Shown: positions 9,085-17,681, counted from the stretch's first letter. The stretch is DNA of 64,000 bases from Nitrospina sp. UBA6727 (GCA_002454045.1 DKID01000024.1:556-64555); one strand, 5' to 3'. Notes: generated by a model from the sequence alone, not told the origin. Program-made: numbers and translations.

Positions 9085-9091
9085 AAAGGAG
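9085..9091 (+). promoter_or_regulatory. Ribosome binding site fixing the ubact start
   Basis: AAAGGAG at 9085-9091 lies 8 bp before the ATG at 9100. It is the best site upstream of any in-frame start; the alternatives at 9043 (TTG) and 9061 (ATG) have none. This sets the modifier at 58 residues, the usual size for UBact or Pup proteins. Confidence 0.75.
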
Positions 9092-9099
9092 TTGATTCC

Positions 9100-9276
9100 A
9101 TGGAAATGAACGATCCTCTGAGAAGGGACGAAAAAAAAGAATCCAGTCCAGACCGCCATGACTCCGGTCCTTCCGGCCCCGAATCTTCACGGCCCGGGCG
9201 GGATAATCTTTTGAAGCGGATGAAAAAGGTGGACCCGAAACAAACGGAAAAATACAAACAGAGAACGGGTCAATGA
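9100..9276 (+). CDS. ubact: UBact ubiquitin-like bacterial modifier
   Basis: 58-residue, highly charged, probably disordered protein lacking Cys and Trp. It has an N-terminal MNDPLRRDEKK segment, a Pro/Ser/Gly-rich middle and a conserved-looking C-terminal half, NLLKRMKKVDP then KYKQRTGQ. The ending RTG(E/Q) and the KRMKKVDP motif are the marks of UBact, the Pup-like modifier of Gram-negative proteasome-bearing phyla. The final Gln implies deamidation by Dop before PafA can link it to substrate lysines. It sits between prcA and prcB, and its TGA overlaps the prcB ATG by 4 bp, so the two are probably translated together. Confidence 0.92.
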   Translation: MEMNDPLRRDEKKESSPDRHDSGPSGPESSRPGRDNLLKRMKKVDPKQTEKYKQRTGQ

Positions 9277-10067
9277 GTTTTCAATCCAACGCCCAGAGTT
9301 CGCCCGGAGATTTTTTCGAACTGCTGGGAAGGTCTGGCTATCGCTGGCAAACCCGAGTTGATCCGCAGACGCAAAACGATTTTGCCGTAACCCAAGGCAC
9401 AACCGTTCTCGCGTTCCACTTTAAGGATGGAGTGATCGTCGCCGGCGACCGACGGGCGACAGCCGGCAACAGCATCATGTATGAACATTGCGACAAAGTC
9501 ATTCCCATTGATGATTACTCGCTGATGGCCATTGCCGGAGTTCCCGCCACCGCGTTCGAGATGGCGCGCATCCTCACTCATAACTTCGAGTTCTTCCGAC
9601 GTTCGCAAATGCAATCCATGAGCGGAGAGGGAAAAATCCGCACCTTGTCAAAACTGCTGAAAGAAAATGTCGGCATGGCAATCCAGGGACTAGGGGCAGT
9701 GAGCCCGATATTTGCCACCTACGATTTGCAATCCAAAAAACCCGCCATACATTTTTACGATATGCTCGGGGCGGACTTTCAGATTCGCACTCACACCGCG
9801 ACCGGGTCCGGTTCGCCGACCATTCGCGGAATTTTGGAACACGAAGACCTGTGGGGGGAAAAACCCTTAGCGGAAAGATCCGAAAGCAACGCGGTCACCC
9901 TCGCCGTCCGACTGTTGCAAACCGCGGCGCAGTTTGATTCCGCCACCGGCAAAGCCCGCCCCGACGATGAAATTTTTCCCACCGTGGCAATAATTACCGA
10001 AGAGGGGTACCGGTTTATGGACGACAAGGAACTGACGGATATTTGCAAGACATCCCTGAGACGTTAA
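9273..10067 (+). CDS. prcB: 20S proteasome beta subunit
   Basis: 264-residue precursor of the catalytic subunit, an N-terminal nucleophile threonine protease. A 42-residue propeptide ends at VTQG, and the mature enzyme should start with Thr43 (TTVLAFHFKDG). The Asp17/Lys33 equivalents are seen in GVIVAGDRRATAG and HCDKVIPIDDYSLMAIAG; the SGSPTIRG segment carries the late Ser/Gly active-site region. It starts within the ubact stop (ATGA) and lies 19 bp before pafA. Assembly with PrcA into the alpha7-beta7-beta7-alpha7 core is expected from the family. Confidence 0.95.
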   Translation: MSFQSNAQSSPGDFFELLGRSGYRWQTRVDPQTQNDFAVTQGTTVLAFHFKDGVIVAGDRRATAGNSIMYEHCDKVIPIDDYSLMAIAGVPATAFEMARILTHNFEFFRRSQMQSMSGEGKIRTLSKLLKENVGMAIQGLGAVSPIFATYDLQSKKPAIHFYDMLGADFQIRTHTATGSGSPTIRGILEHEDLWGEKPLAERSESNAVTLAVRLLQTAAQFDSATGKARPDDEIFPTVAIITEEGYRFMDDKELTDICKTSLRR

Positions 10068-10086
10068 TTTTTAGAAGTCCGCGAAA

Positions 10087-11637
10087 ATGAAAAAACGCAT
10101 CTTCGGCATCGAAACAGAATACGGTCTCCTCGTTAAAAATGACGGCGACTTTTCTCTCGACCCAATGGAAATTGCCAACCGGGTCAAGAATCATATTTTC
10201 TCAAAAAACTTGGGAGTGCTAGACCTCCATTATCGGGCGAACGACGAGCCCCCCGGCAACGGCGGGTTCCTGCTGAACGGCGGGCGTCTATACTTGGACA
10301 TGGGACACTTGGAATACGCCTCGCCGGAATGCTCCACCCTTGTGGACTTGGTGACTTACGACCGCGCCGGCGACACGCTGGTACAAGAGGCCGTGGAAGA
10401 ACTGGGCTGGGCGGATCACGTTTCGTTCATCAAAAATAATGTTGACCTCGAAACCAACGCGACTTTTGGATGCCACGAAAATTATCTGGTCAGCAGAGGA
10501 TTTCCTTTCGACGAACGGGACAACCTGAAACTGCTTTCTTCATTTTTAACCACGCGACTGATTTATTGCGGCGCCGGTCGCATCGGCTTCTGCGACCCAC
10601 ATCCGTTTCGGGACCGGGAAAACATCACGCCCGACGAAACGCAAGGCGACGAAGTGAAGTTTCAGATTTCGCAAAGAGCCGACCACATCCCCAATGAATT
10701 TTACCGATGGGTACAATATAACCGCGCGATTGTGAACACCCGCGACGAACCTTTGTCGGACCCGAGCAAATATCGGCGCATACACCTTTTAGTCGGCGAC
10801 TCCACCATGAGTGAGTTTGCGACCGCGATGAAGATGGGGACCACGACTCTCATGCTGGAAATTATGCAGTTGGGCGTCGCGAAAAAAAAGTGGGTGCTCG
10901 CGGACTCGGTCCAATCTATGCGCTCCATTTCCCGCGACCAAAATTTCAAGTGGCACGTAAAACTCGCTTCGGGAAATTCTTCCACCGCCTTGGAACTGCA
11001 ATGGGATATTTTCAACACCTGCAAGCAACACCTCGCCGGAATGAATCGGGAGACCGACTGGATTCTGGAAAGTTGGGAATCGGTCTTGACCGACTTGCCT
11101 AAAGGACCGGAGGCGGTAATCGGCAGGGTGGACTGGGCTAGTAAATACTGGATGCTTAACGAATTTAGAAACGAAGAAAACCTGGAATGGAACGACCCCT
11201 GGCTCAAAAGCCTGGACTTGGAATACCATAACTTGAATAAGGAAACCGGCTTGTTCTGGGGACTGGAAGCCAACGGGGAAGGTTACCGGAAAACCACCGA
11301 TGAAGGAGTCGCGTTCGCAAAAGTAAATCCGCCGAGAGGAACTCGCGCGCAAGGCCGCGGCGAACTCGTTAAAAGGTTGATGAACCAAAACGCCCACCTG
11401 CGTTATCTCATCGACTGGATTGGCTTTCGCCTGGGTAAAACCGACGAACCTTTTTTGATGCTCGACCCATTCATCTCCTATAAAAAAGAAGTCGTAGAGT
11501 ATCTTGACCAGTTCGATTCCACACCGCCGCGGGAAATTAAACAAGGCGACGGTCACGCGGCGGGCGACAGCGGTGACGGTGGTCGCGTCGATGGCAGTCG
11601 CGCCGGCGGTGGCCGCGGGAAAAAATCGTATGGATGA
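10087..11637 (+). CDS. pafA: UBact/Pup-type ligase PafA
   Basis: 516 residues. Joins the C-terminal Glu side chain of the deamidated modifier to substrate lysines using ATP. Hallmarks: KKRIFGIETEYG with Mg-ATP glutamates 9 and 11, LYLDMGHLEYASPEC with the putative base Asp71, and a C-terminal domain with WIGFRLGKTDEPF. It lacks the loop insertion seen in Dop, so it is the ligase. The last 30 or so residues are a Gly/Asp/Arg tail (GDGHAAGDSGDGGRVDG) encoded by the window's GC-rich low-complexity sequence, probably a recent extension. The stop overlaps the HIT gene by 8 bp. Confidence 0.93.
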   Translation: MKKRIFGIETEYGLLVKNDGDFSLDPMEIANRVKNHIFSKNLGVLDLHYRANDEPPGNGGFLLNGGRLYLDMGHLEYASPECSTLVDLVTYDRAGDTLVQEAVEELGWADHVSFIKNNVDLETNATFGCHENYLVSRGFPFDERDNLKLLSSFLTTRLIYCGAGRIGFCDPHPFRDRENITPDETQGDEVKFQISQRADHIPNEFYRWVQYNRAIVNTRDEPLSDPSKYRRIHLLVGDSTMSEFATAMKMGTTTLMLEIMQLGVAKKKWVLADSVQSMRSISRDQNFKWHVKLASGNSSTALELQWDIFNTCKQHLAGMNRETDWILESWESVLTDLPKGPEAVIGRVDWASKYWMLNEFRNEENLEWNDPWLKSLDLEYHNLNKETGLFWGLEANGEGYRKTTDEGVAFAKVNPPRGTRAQGRGELVKRLMNQNAHLRYLIDWIGFRLGKTDEPFLMLDPFISYKKEVVEYLDQFDSTPPREIKQGDGHAAGDSGDGGRVDGSRAGGGRGKKSYG

Positions 11638-11974
11638 TTGCCTGTTCTGCAAAATCGGCGGCGGGAATATTCCTTCCGACAAAGTTTATGAATCGGAAAC
11701 ATTTTTTGCGATTAACGACATCAATCCGCAAGCCCCCACGCATATTCTGATCATTCCCCAAATTCATCATGCAACTTTGTTGGACGTCGAGGAAAAAGAT
11801 CACGCGCTAATCGGTTCCGTGATCGGCGTGGCGAATCAACTCGCGAAGGAAAGAGGACTCGACGAGTCAGGATTCCGGTTGGTGGTGAATTGCGGCGCCG
11901 GTGCTGGGCAATCCGTGTTTCATATACACTTTCATCTTTTAGGTGGTCGCGCCTTAAACTGGCCGCCGGGTTAG
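11630..11974 (+). CDS. HIT-family nucleotide hydrolase (HINT type)
   Basis: 114 residues. The histidine-triad motif HIHFH (His98, His100, His102) and the N-terminal DDCLFCKIGGGNIPS with a CxxC pair identify an HINT-like purine nucleoside phosphoramidase. The start at 11630 lies inside the end of pafA, giving an 8-bp overlap in another frame. The gene may therefore be co-transcribed with the proteasome operon, though HIT genes are common housekeeping neighbours and no role in tagging is known. Confidence 0.9.
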   Translation: MDDCLFCKIGGGNIPSDKVYESETFFAINDINPQAPTHILIIPQIHHATLLDVEEKDHALIGSVIGVANQLAKERGLDESGFRLVVNCGAGAGQSVFHIHFHLLGGRALNWPPG

Positions 11975-11983
11975 GGGAACGCC

Positions 11984-12997
11984 ATGGTTACCGCGGAGCA
12001 ACTCTACGAAAAGTTGAAAAATATTCGGACGGGCAATCCGGTCTGCCAATTTACCCGCGAGCATTGCGACCGATTGCTCCCCACCATAAAAAAGATTGAA
12101 GACCTCAAGCGCGAAAAAAACGCCGTCATCCTCGTTCACAATTATGTCGCGCCGGAAATTTTTTACAGCGTTGCCGATTACACCGGCGACTCTTATGGCT
12201 TATCGAAAAAAGCGAAGGAATCGCATGCCGACGTCATCGTTTTTTCAGCGGTCCGTTTCATGGCAGAGACCGCCAAGATTCTCAATCCAGAGAAAACCGT
12301 GCTGGACCCAAACCCCAACGGCGGCTGTTCCCTCGCCGATGGGATAACGGCGGCGGATGTGACGCGGCTCCGCGAAAAATTTCCCGACCATACATTTGTT
12401 TGTTACATCAACACAACCGCCGCGGTGAAAGCCCAGTGCGACGTGTGCGTTACCTCTTCAAATGTTTACGCCATCATCGAGAAAATCCCCAACGATAAAA
12501 TTTATTTTTTGCCGGATCGGTTGATGGGAGAAAACGTAATCAATCATCTTAAAGTTCGCGGAGTGAATAAGGACATCCAACTCTGGGACGGCACTTGTTA
12601 CGTTCACGAAGAGTACCAGCCCGAAAGTATAGATCAGGTGCGGAAAAACTTTGCGGGCGTGGAAATTCTCGTCCACCCCGAGTGCAGTCCTTCCGTCGTG
12701 GACAAAGCGGATTATGTAGGAAGCACCAGCCAAATGCTCAGCCACGTGCGCGAGTCGCGGCGGGACTCATTTTTTCTGCTTACCGAATGCGGACTAAGCG
12801 GTGTTTTGCAATCAGAGTTTCCCGAGAAAACATTCGCCGGAAGTTGCACACTTTGCAAATATATGAAGTCCAATTCCTTGGAAGATATTTTGAGCGTCCT
12901 CGAAAACCCCAGCCCGCATCACGTCATCACCCTCAACCCGGAAATCCAAAGCCGCGCGTTGCATTGCGTAAACCAAATGTTCAACTACTCCAACTAG
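11984..12997 (+). CDS. nadA: Quinolinate synthase A
   Basis: 337 residues. Condenses iminoaspartate with dihydroxyacetone phosphate to give quinolinate in NAD synthesis, with a [4Fe-4S] cluster. Visible motifs: LVHNYVAPEIF, YTGDSYGLSKKAKE, VFSAVRFMAETAKILNPEK, the early cysteine in NGGCSLADG, the mid cysteine in CDVCVTSSN, and the late pair in GSCTLCKYMK, giving the three cluster ligands of the NadA family. It starts 9 bp after the HIT gene on the same strand, so both may belong to one transcript with the proteasome genes. Confidence 0.95.
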   Translation: MVTAEQLYEKLKNIRTGNPVCQFTREHCDRLLPTIKKIEDLKREKNAVILVHNYVAPEIFYSVADYTGDSYGLSKKAKESHADVIVFSAVRFMAETAKILNPEKTVLDPNPNGGCSLADGITAADVTRLREKFPDHTFVCYINTTAAVKAQCDVCVTSSNVYAIIEKIPNDKIYFLPDRLMGENVINHLKVRGVNKDIQLWDGTCYVHEEYQPESIDQVRKNFAGVEILVHPECSPSVVDKADYVGSTSQMLSHVRESRRDSFFLLTECGLSGVLQSEFPEKTFAGSCTLCKYMKSNSLEDILSVLENPSPHHVITLNPEIQSRALHCVNQMFNYSN

Positions 12998-13014
12998 CGG
13001 ACACGAGTTCAAAC

Positions 13015-13098
13015 TCAATATAATTTCTTTAGAATGATGGGGAGCAAAATAGCCAGCACGACTACTATCCCGATAAAAGTTTCCCAGTTTTGAAACAT
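13015..13098 (-). CDS. 27-residue single-pass membrane peptide
   Basis: A short frame from ATG at 13098 to TGA at 13015. It encodes an amphipathic N-terminus (MFQNWETF), a hydrophobic stretch IGIVVVLAILLPIIL (residues 9-23) and a basic end KKLY, a classic single membrane helix with positive-inside tail. GGGAG lies about 9 bp before the ATG. It is 17 bp downstream of fumC in the same direction, so it could be translated from the rpoH-fumC transcript. No function can be assigned. Confidence 0.5.
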   Translation of the reverse strand: MFQNWETFIGIVVVLAILLPIILKKLY

Positions 13099-13115
13099 AT
13101 TTTTTTCTCCCGCCG

Positions 13116-14507
13116 TCATTCCTCTGGAGCAATCATTTTTTCGGGACAAACTTTTTTGTCAAATTCCTCAGGCGTGAGCAAGTTCAAAACCGCCGCCGCT
13201 TCCTTCAGCGTGCTGTTATCCTGATACGCTTTCTTCGCCACTTTGGCGGCGTTGTCATAACCAATATGTGGATTGAGCGCCGTGACCAACATGAGCGAAC
13301 CGTTGAGATGTTTTTCGATTTGCGTTTTGTTCGGCTCTATGCCGACCACGCAATAGTCGTTGAAAGATCGGCAGGAATCGGCAAGCAAGCGAATGGACTG
13401 AAGCAGATTGTAAATCATCATCGGTTTGAAAACATTGAGTTCAAAATTCCCGGAGGACCCGCCCACGTTGATGGCCATGTCGTTGCCAATTACCTGCGCC
13501 GCGACCATCGTCATCGCTTCGGACTGAGTGGGGTTGACCTTGCCCGGCATGATGGAACTCCCCGGTTCATTGGCGGGTAAAATGATTTCCCCGATTCCAC
13601 ACCGCGGGCCGGACCCGAGCCAGCGTATATCGTTGGCAATTTTCATGAGCGAACAAGCAATCGTTTTCAAAACGCCGCTGGCTTCGACAATGGCATCGTG
13701 CGCCGCGAGTGATTCAAATTTATTCGGCGCGGTGACAAAGGGATACCCGGTGAGCTCGGCGATGCGCTCCGCAACTTTCACGGCAAAATCTTTGTGCGCG
13801 TTGAGACCGGTTCCCACCGCGGTTCCGCCCAACGCAATTTGATACATCCTAGGCATGCAGCCATCAACGCGGTCAAGCGCGTATTCCAACTGCGTGGTGT
13901 ATCCGCTGAACTCCTGGCCCAAAGTAAGCGGCGTCGCGTCCATCAAATGAGTTCGGCCAATTTTTATGACGTCCTGAAACTCGTCGGATTTTTTTCGGAA
14001 CGAGCCAGCCAAATTCGATATGGCGGGGATGAGCGTGTCGCGGATGCGCGCGACCGCCGCGATATGCATCGCCGTCGGGAAAGTATCGTTGGAAGACTGA
14101 CTCTTGTTGACATGATCGTTGGGGTGCACCGGGTCTTTCGCGCCGATGGTCCCGCCCGCTATCTCGATAGCCCGGTTGGCGATGACTTCGTTAGCGTTCA
14201 TGTTGGATTGAGTTCCGCTGCCGGTTTGCCAAACTTTCAACGGAAAATGTTCATCCAGTTTTCCCGCAATCACTTCATCGGCGGCGCGGCAAATCAAGTC
14301 TTTGATATTTTCAGGCAAGAGCCCTAGTTCAGCGTTGACCGTGGCCGCCGCCTTTTTCAATACGCCCATTGCCCGGATGATTTCGTGCGGCATGGTTTCG
14401 GTGCCGATATCAAAATGGATTAAGGAGCGCGCGGTCTGGGCTCCGTAGTACTTGTTGGCCGGAACCTCAATCTCCCCCATGCTGTCGGTTTCGGTCCGGG
14501 TTTTCAT
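13116..14507 (-). CDS. fumC: Fumarate hydratase class II
   Basis: 463 residues, iron-independent fumarase interconverting fumarate and malate in the TCA or reverse TCA cycle. The signature [15 protein letters not shown] of the fumarase/aspartase superfamily is present, along with [11 protein letters not shown] and the [17 protein letters not shown] substrate segment. Length and N-terminus ([15 protein letters not shown]) are normal for class II enzymes. It starts 12 bp downstream of the rpoH-like sigma gene on the same strand, so the two probably share a transcript. Confidence 0.96.
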   Translation of the reverse strand: MKTRTETDSMGEIEVPANKYYGAQTARSLIHFDIGTETMPHEIIRAMGVLKKAAATVNAELGLLPENIKDLICRAADEVIAGKLDEHFPLKVWQTGSGTQSNMNANEVIANRAIEIAGGTIGAKDPVHPNDHVNKSQSSNDTFPTAMHIAAVARIRDTLIPAISNLAGSFRKKSDEFQDVIKIGRTHLMDATPLTLGQEFSGYTTQLEYALDRVDGCMPRMYQIALGGTAVGTGLNAHKDFAVKVAERIAELTGYPFVTAPNKFESLAAHDAIVEASGVLKTIACSLMKIANDIRWLGSGPRCGIGEIILPANEPGSSIMPGKVNPTQSEAMTMVAAQVIGNDMAINVGGSSGNFELNVFKPMMIYNLLQSIRLLADSCRSFNDYCVVGIEPNKTQIEKHLNGSLMLVTALNPHIGYDNAAKVAKKAYQDNSTLKEAAAVLNLLTPEEFDKKVCPEKMIAPEE

Positions 14508-14519
14508 AAGTGCTCCTCC

Positions 14520-15452
14520 TCAGTTTGTAAAATAGTCTGCCGCTTCCGGCATTTTTTCTTCGATATAAATTTTAAATTTTTTTAACAACCGTTGTTCGGC
14601 TTGGCGCACCGCCTCTCTGGTAACTCTTCTCTGGTCGCCGATTTCCTGGAGCGATAAAGGGTCTTCGGAAAGAATGCGTTTGTTGAAAATTTCTATTTCG
14701 TTGGGGTTCAACTCGGCTTTGAAATTTTCAATATTGTCATTGAGGATTTTTCGGAATTGCGCCGCCGCTACGTTTTCTTCGACAGATTGTCCGCCTTGCG
14801 AAAGAGTTTGCGCGGGGGTCATGGTGCTGTCGGGACGAACCGGGGTATCTATCGAAACGTCCATCGCGCCGATGCTGGCTGAGACGTCGATGACTTCCGC
14901 TTCGTCAACTCCGAACCGTTCCGCCAGTAGTTTGGTCGTAGGATCAAATCCTTCGCGCGCCAGTTTTTCTTTTTCTTTTTTCAAGTTGAACAAAAGTTTT
15001 CGCCGCGCGTTGGTGGTGCCTACTCTCACCAGCCGCCAGTTGTCGAGAATATATTTCAGCATGTACGACTTGATCCACCACGTGGCATAGGCGGAAAGGC
15101 GCACGCCTCGAAAAGGATCAAAATTTTTGACCGCTTTCATCAAGCCGACATTGCCTTCTTGAATTAAGTCCATCAGGTTTTGCCATTCTCGTTTGAAAGT
15201 CATGGCAATTTTAATGACCAGCATCAAGTTGGCGGTGGTCAATTTATAAGCGGATTCAAAACTGCCGGTTTCTTTATAACGAATGGCGATCTCTTTTTCC
15301 TGTTCTTCCGTCAGCGCTGGATACTTGCGGACTTCCTGAAGATATGTGTAAAAAGGATCGCGCGGAACTAGAGACTCTTTGCCCCGGACTGTCGGCACCG
15401 TGGGCTTATCTTGCTCCGGTTTATCTAACTCAAATGTTGTTTCATCGTTCAT
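14520..15452 (-). CDS. rpoH: Sigma-70 family factor, RpoH (sigma-32)-like
   Basis: 310 residues. Region 1.2 is RDPFYTYLQEVRKYPALT. Region 2 includes NLMLVIKIAMTFKREWQNLMDLIQEGN and the region 2.4-like VRLSAYATWWIKSYM. Regions 3 and 4 follow, ending with the helix-turn-helix LQEIGDQRRVTREAVRQAEQ. The QxxNLMDLIQEGN arrangement and length fit the heat-shock sigma RpoH group, though an alternative group-3 factor is possible. It heads a minus-strand set with fumC and a small membrane peptide. A TTGACA at 15487-15492 (minus) with a weak -10 lies just upstream. Confidence 0.85.
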   Translation of the reverse strand: MNDETTFELDKPEQDKPTVPTVRGKESLVPRDPFYTYLQEVRKYPALTEEQEKEIAIRYKETGSFESAYKLTTANLMLVIKIAMTFKREWQNLMDLIQEGNVGLMKAVKNFDPFRGVRLSAYATWWIKSYMLKYILDNWRLVRVGTTNARRKLLFNLKKEKEKLAREGFDPTTKLLAERFGVDEAEVIDVSASIGAMDVSIDTPVRPDSTMTPAQTLSQGGQSVEENVAAAQFRKILNDNIENFKAELNPNEIEIFNKRILSEDPLSLQEIGDQRRVTREAVRQAEQRLLKKFKIYIEEKMPEAADYFTN

Positions 15453-15465
15453 GGATTAAAAACCA

Positions 15466-15492
15466 AATTTATTTATTGAATCACGATGTCAA
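15466..15492 (-). promoter_or_regulatory. Possible promoter of the sigma-factor gene
   Basis: On the minus strand TTGACA (15492-15487) is followed after 15 bp by TAAATT (15471-15466), about 15 bp before the start codon. The -35 is a perfect consensus, but the spacing is short and the -10 is weak. Confidence 0.35.
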
Positions 15493-15553
15493 CGCTCGTT
15501 CAGCCGATAATCGCTGGGTTGAAATTCGTACGGCAAAACTTTACAATGGCGCA

Positions 15554-15802
15554 ATGGGACGTTTAGCATTGTTTGGGATTGCCGTAATCCTGCTGATTCT
15601 TATCGCGCGCGCGATTTTTCCGACGAGAAGTTCGTCCGCAGAGCAAGAACCTATAGAGATGGTCATGGACCCCAACAACGGAGTGTATATCCCAAAATCT
15701 GAAGCGATTAAAAAAACCATTGCTGGCAAGGAACACTATTTTTCAAGCGAACAAAGCGCCGAAGAATTCATAAACAAGAAAAAATCTCCGTCGGGAAAAT
15801 GA
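15554..15802 (+). CDS. Small membrane-anchored YHS-like protein lacking cysteines
   Basis: 82 residues. An N-terminal membrane helix (LALFGIAVILLILIARAIF, about 4-22) is followed by a short soluble part: DPNNGVYIPKSEAIKKTIAGKEHYFSSEQSAEEF. That layout matches the PP0621/YHS-like pattern DPVCGVYV...A...G..YYFCS..C, in which cysteines bind metal. Here those positions are Asn and Ser, so metal binding by this site seems lost. The start at 15554 is the Met just before the helix. Function unknown. Confidence 0.6.
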   Translation: MGRLALFGIAVILLILIARAIFPTRSSSAEQEPIEMVMDPNNGVYIPKSEAIKKTIAGKEHYFSSEQSAEEFINKKKSPSGK

Positions 15803-15871
15803 ACTGCAACTTGTCCGATGTATTATAACAGAGGATTTTTCTTTAATCGGAGAAGCGGGGAAATTGTGATT

Positions 15872-16450
15872 ATGTCGACAAAAGAAAATAGGTCAGCCAG
15901 TCGTTGGAGTCTCGTAACGCGTAGCATTTCCGTGCTTGTGGTTTTGGGGCTGGTGGGCGCAACTCCTGTGTTCGCGGAGGAAAAATGCACGCCGTTAGAT
16001 AAAAAACGTATCAAGATTGAAGGCTTCATTTCCAAATCTTATCGCAAACAAAGAAAACAAATTTTTAAGGAGTTCGGGGAAATCGGTTCGACACGAGTGG
16101 CGTTGCGAGTGTATCCCATGGGCGAGACCTCAAAGGTGCTCGCGGTGGGACGATGCGTTCCTGCTTACATCGCCCAGCACATTATCAAGAAATCCATGCA
16201 ATACAGTACCGGCGTGGCGAGTCTGGTGCAACAGCAGTTCCTCCATACTCATTGGGTGGGCGTTGGCGTCACGATGTTTGATGAACCTTCGCAGCAAATC
16301 GTTTCCGCCAGCCAAGTGCAACAACTTTTGCGGCAAGGCATTACCGATGATGACTTTCATTCTTTGTACCGAGAACTATCGGTGCCGGACGAGCGCGTTC
16401 CCTACTTCGGCTTGTATGTCCCCAATGTCAAACGCGCGCAACGCAATTAA
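15872..16450 (+). CDS. Hypothetical exported protein
   Basis: 192 residues from ATG 15872. A basic N-terminus is followed by a hydrophobic core (ISVLVVLGLVGATPVFA) and a plausible signal peptidase site at VFA/EE. The mature part has two cysteines (EEKCTPLD and VGRCVPAY) that could form a disulfide, and no recognised domain. It lies 69 bp after the small membrane protein gene on the same strand. I do not recognise the family. Confidence 0.6.
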   Translation: MSTKENRSASRWSLVTRSISVLVVLGLVGATPVFAEEKCTPLDKKRIKIEGFISKSYRKQRKQIFKEFGEIGSTRVALRVYPMGETSKVLAVGRCVPAYIAQHIIKKSMQYSTGVASLVQQQFLHTHWVGVGVTMFDEPSQQIVSASQVQQLLRQGITDDDFHSLYRELSVPDERVPYFGLYVPNVKRAQRN

Positions 16451-16541
16451 TATTTGTCGCCATCGCGTTATGCCCCGGAAGTTCCGCGACGGGTGATTTC
16501 CGCGCAACGAAAAGTATCCCGCCAAAAATTGGAGTGACTTG

Positions 16542-17681
16542 CTAGAACTTGAACACCATGTCCGCTTGAAATCTTTTGCGCGCGTTGCTCGGACCTCTTT
16601 CGGAATTGGTGTCGAAATAGGTGACCGCGAACTTCGCTCCTTCGGTTACACCAACGCCGCCGCCCACTTCCCAGCCTTTCCGACCGGAACCATCGCCCGG
16701 GGTTTCGCCGCCGCCGGAAAAGTCGGAGTCGTCGAGACGCGCAAAAACGGCGTCGCGTTGGGAAACTCGGTATATCAATTTTAAATCCCAGTCGCCGAAT
16801 TTTTTCCCGGAGTTTCCGTACTCGCCGCCAATCTGCCAACCGTTGTTAAGCTCGGGAACGGCGGCGGGAAAGTCGCCGATGTTCTCGACATGTTCAGCAA
16901 ATATCCGCAACTTTCTGCCGTAAATATTTTTAGACCACTCGCCGATGACATCCACGAGTTTAATTTCAACACCGGAAGTATTTCCCGAACCCCCACCTTC
17001 AACGCCGACATAATTATAGTAGGCACCGGATATTTTGAATTCACCGCGACGGGTTTTCTGGATGAGCGTTCCTTGAAAAGCCAAAAGTTCCACGCCGTTG
17101 TCTGGCGCTTCCTGTTCGTCAACCGTGTATTGACCAAAGACACCTTGCAACGTGGTTTCCCCCGCTTCGTAAGTAATGGTTTCGCTGAGACCTTCCAGGT
17201 TGACATCGGAGTCCCAAACCAGTTTGGACTTGTGAAAAGGGTTGGGCGCCTTTCCGCCTTGAACGACAAAGTTCATCGTGCCATAGGCGGGAGTCCATCG
17301 AACATAAGCCTGATCAATCTTGGAGTGAAAAGGCTCGCCTAAAGTTTGGTTGGTCGATGTGCTGTCGCTCGTTTTGCCGGTGGCTAGTCTGAACACAACG
17401 TCCAGATTTTCGGACACGGAGAGTTTTCCTTTCAGGCGCATCCGTATTCGATAGACGTCATCCTTGCGGGCATTTTCAAAATCGTCATCCTGGTAACGAA
17501 CTCTGAAATCTCCGCCAAAGGTAAAACGTTTTGTCGCATCCGACGGTGCCACATTCGAACTTTGCTTTTCCTCCAACGCCGTCAACCGCAACTCCTGTTC
17601 AGACATTCCCGCCGTTGAAACTTTCGGGGCAACCCACGTCAACACGACAACCCACGCGCAAATAAAACCGGGCTTGCACAC
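16542..17681 (-). CDS. Putative outer-membrane porin
   Basis: 379 residues. A signal peptide at the N-terminus (FICAWVVVLTWVAPKVSTA) is followed by a short coiled-coil segment (LRLTALEEKQ), then a beta-rich barrel. The barrel shows repeated amphipathic strands such as FTFGGDFRVRYQDD, YRIRMRLKGKLSVSEN and DWDLKLIYRVS, and ends in the aromatic MVFKF of outer-membrane barrels. This resembles the Porin_5 or phosphate-selective-porin-like families common in Nitrospinota and Deltaproteobacteria. Substrate unknown. Confidence 0.75.
   Translation of the reverse strand: MCKPGFICAWVVVLTWVAPKVSTAGMSEQELRLTALEEKQSSNVAPSDATKRFTFGGDFRVRYQDDDFENARKDDVYRIRMRLKGKLSVSENLDVVFRLATGKTSDSTSTNQTLGEPFHSKIDQAYVRWTPAYGTMNFVVQGGKAPNPFHKSKLVWDSDVNLEGLSETITYEAGETTLQGVFGQYTVDEQEAPDNGVELLAFQGTLIQKTRRGEFKISGAYYNYVGVEGGGSGNTSGVEIKLVDVIGEWSKNIYGRKLRIFAEHVENIGDFPAAVPELNNGWQIGGEYGNSGKKFGDWDLKLIYRVSQRDAVFARLDDSDFSGGGETPGDGSGRKGWEVGGGVGVTEGAKFAVTYFDTNSERGPSNARKRFQADMVFKF

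Noticed and set aside
9043..9099. Extended UBact starting at TTG 9043 or ATG 9061
   Set aside because: No ribosome binding site at either; AAAGGAG sits ideally for ATG 9100, and the 58-residue length matches the family.
10789..11682. Minus-strand 297-codon open frame opposite pafA
   Set aside because: PafA on the plus strand has all family motifs; the antisense frame is a by-product of GC-rich codons.
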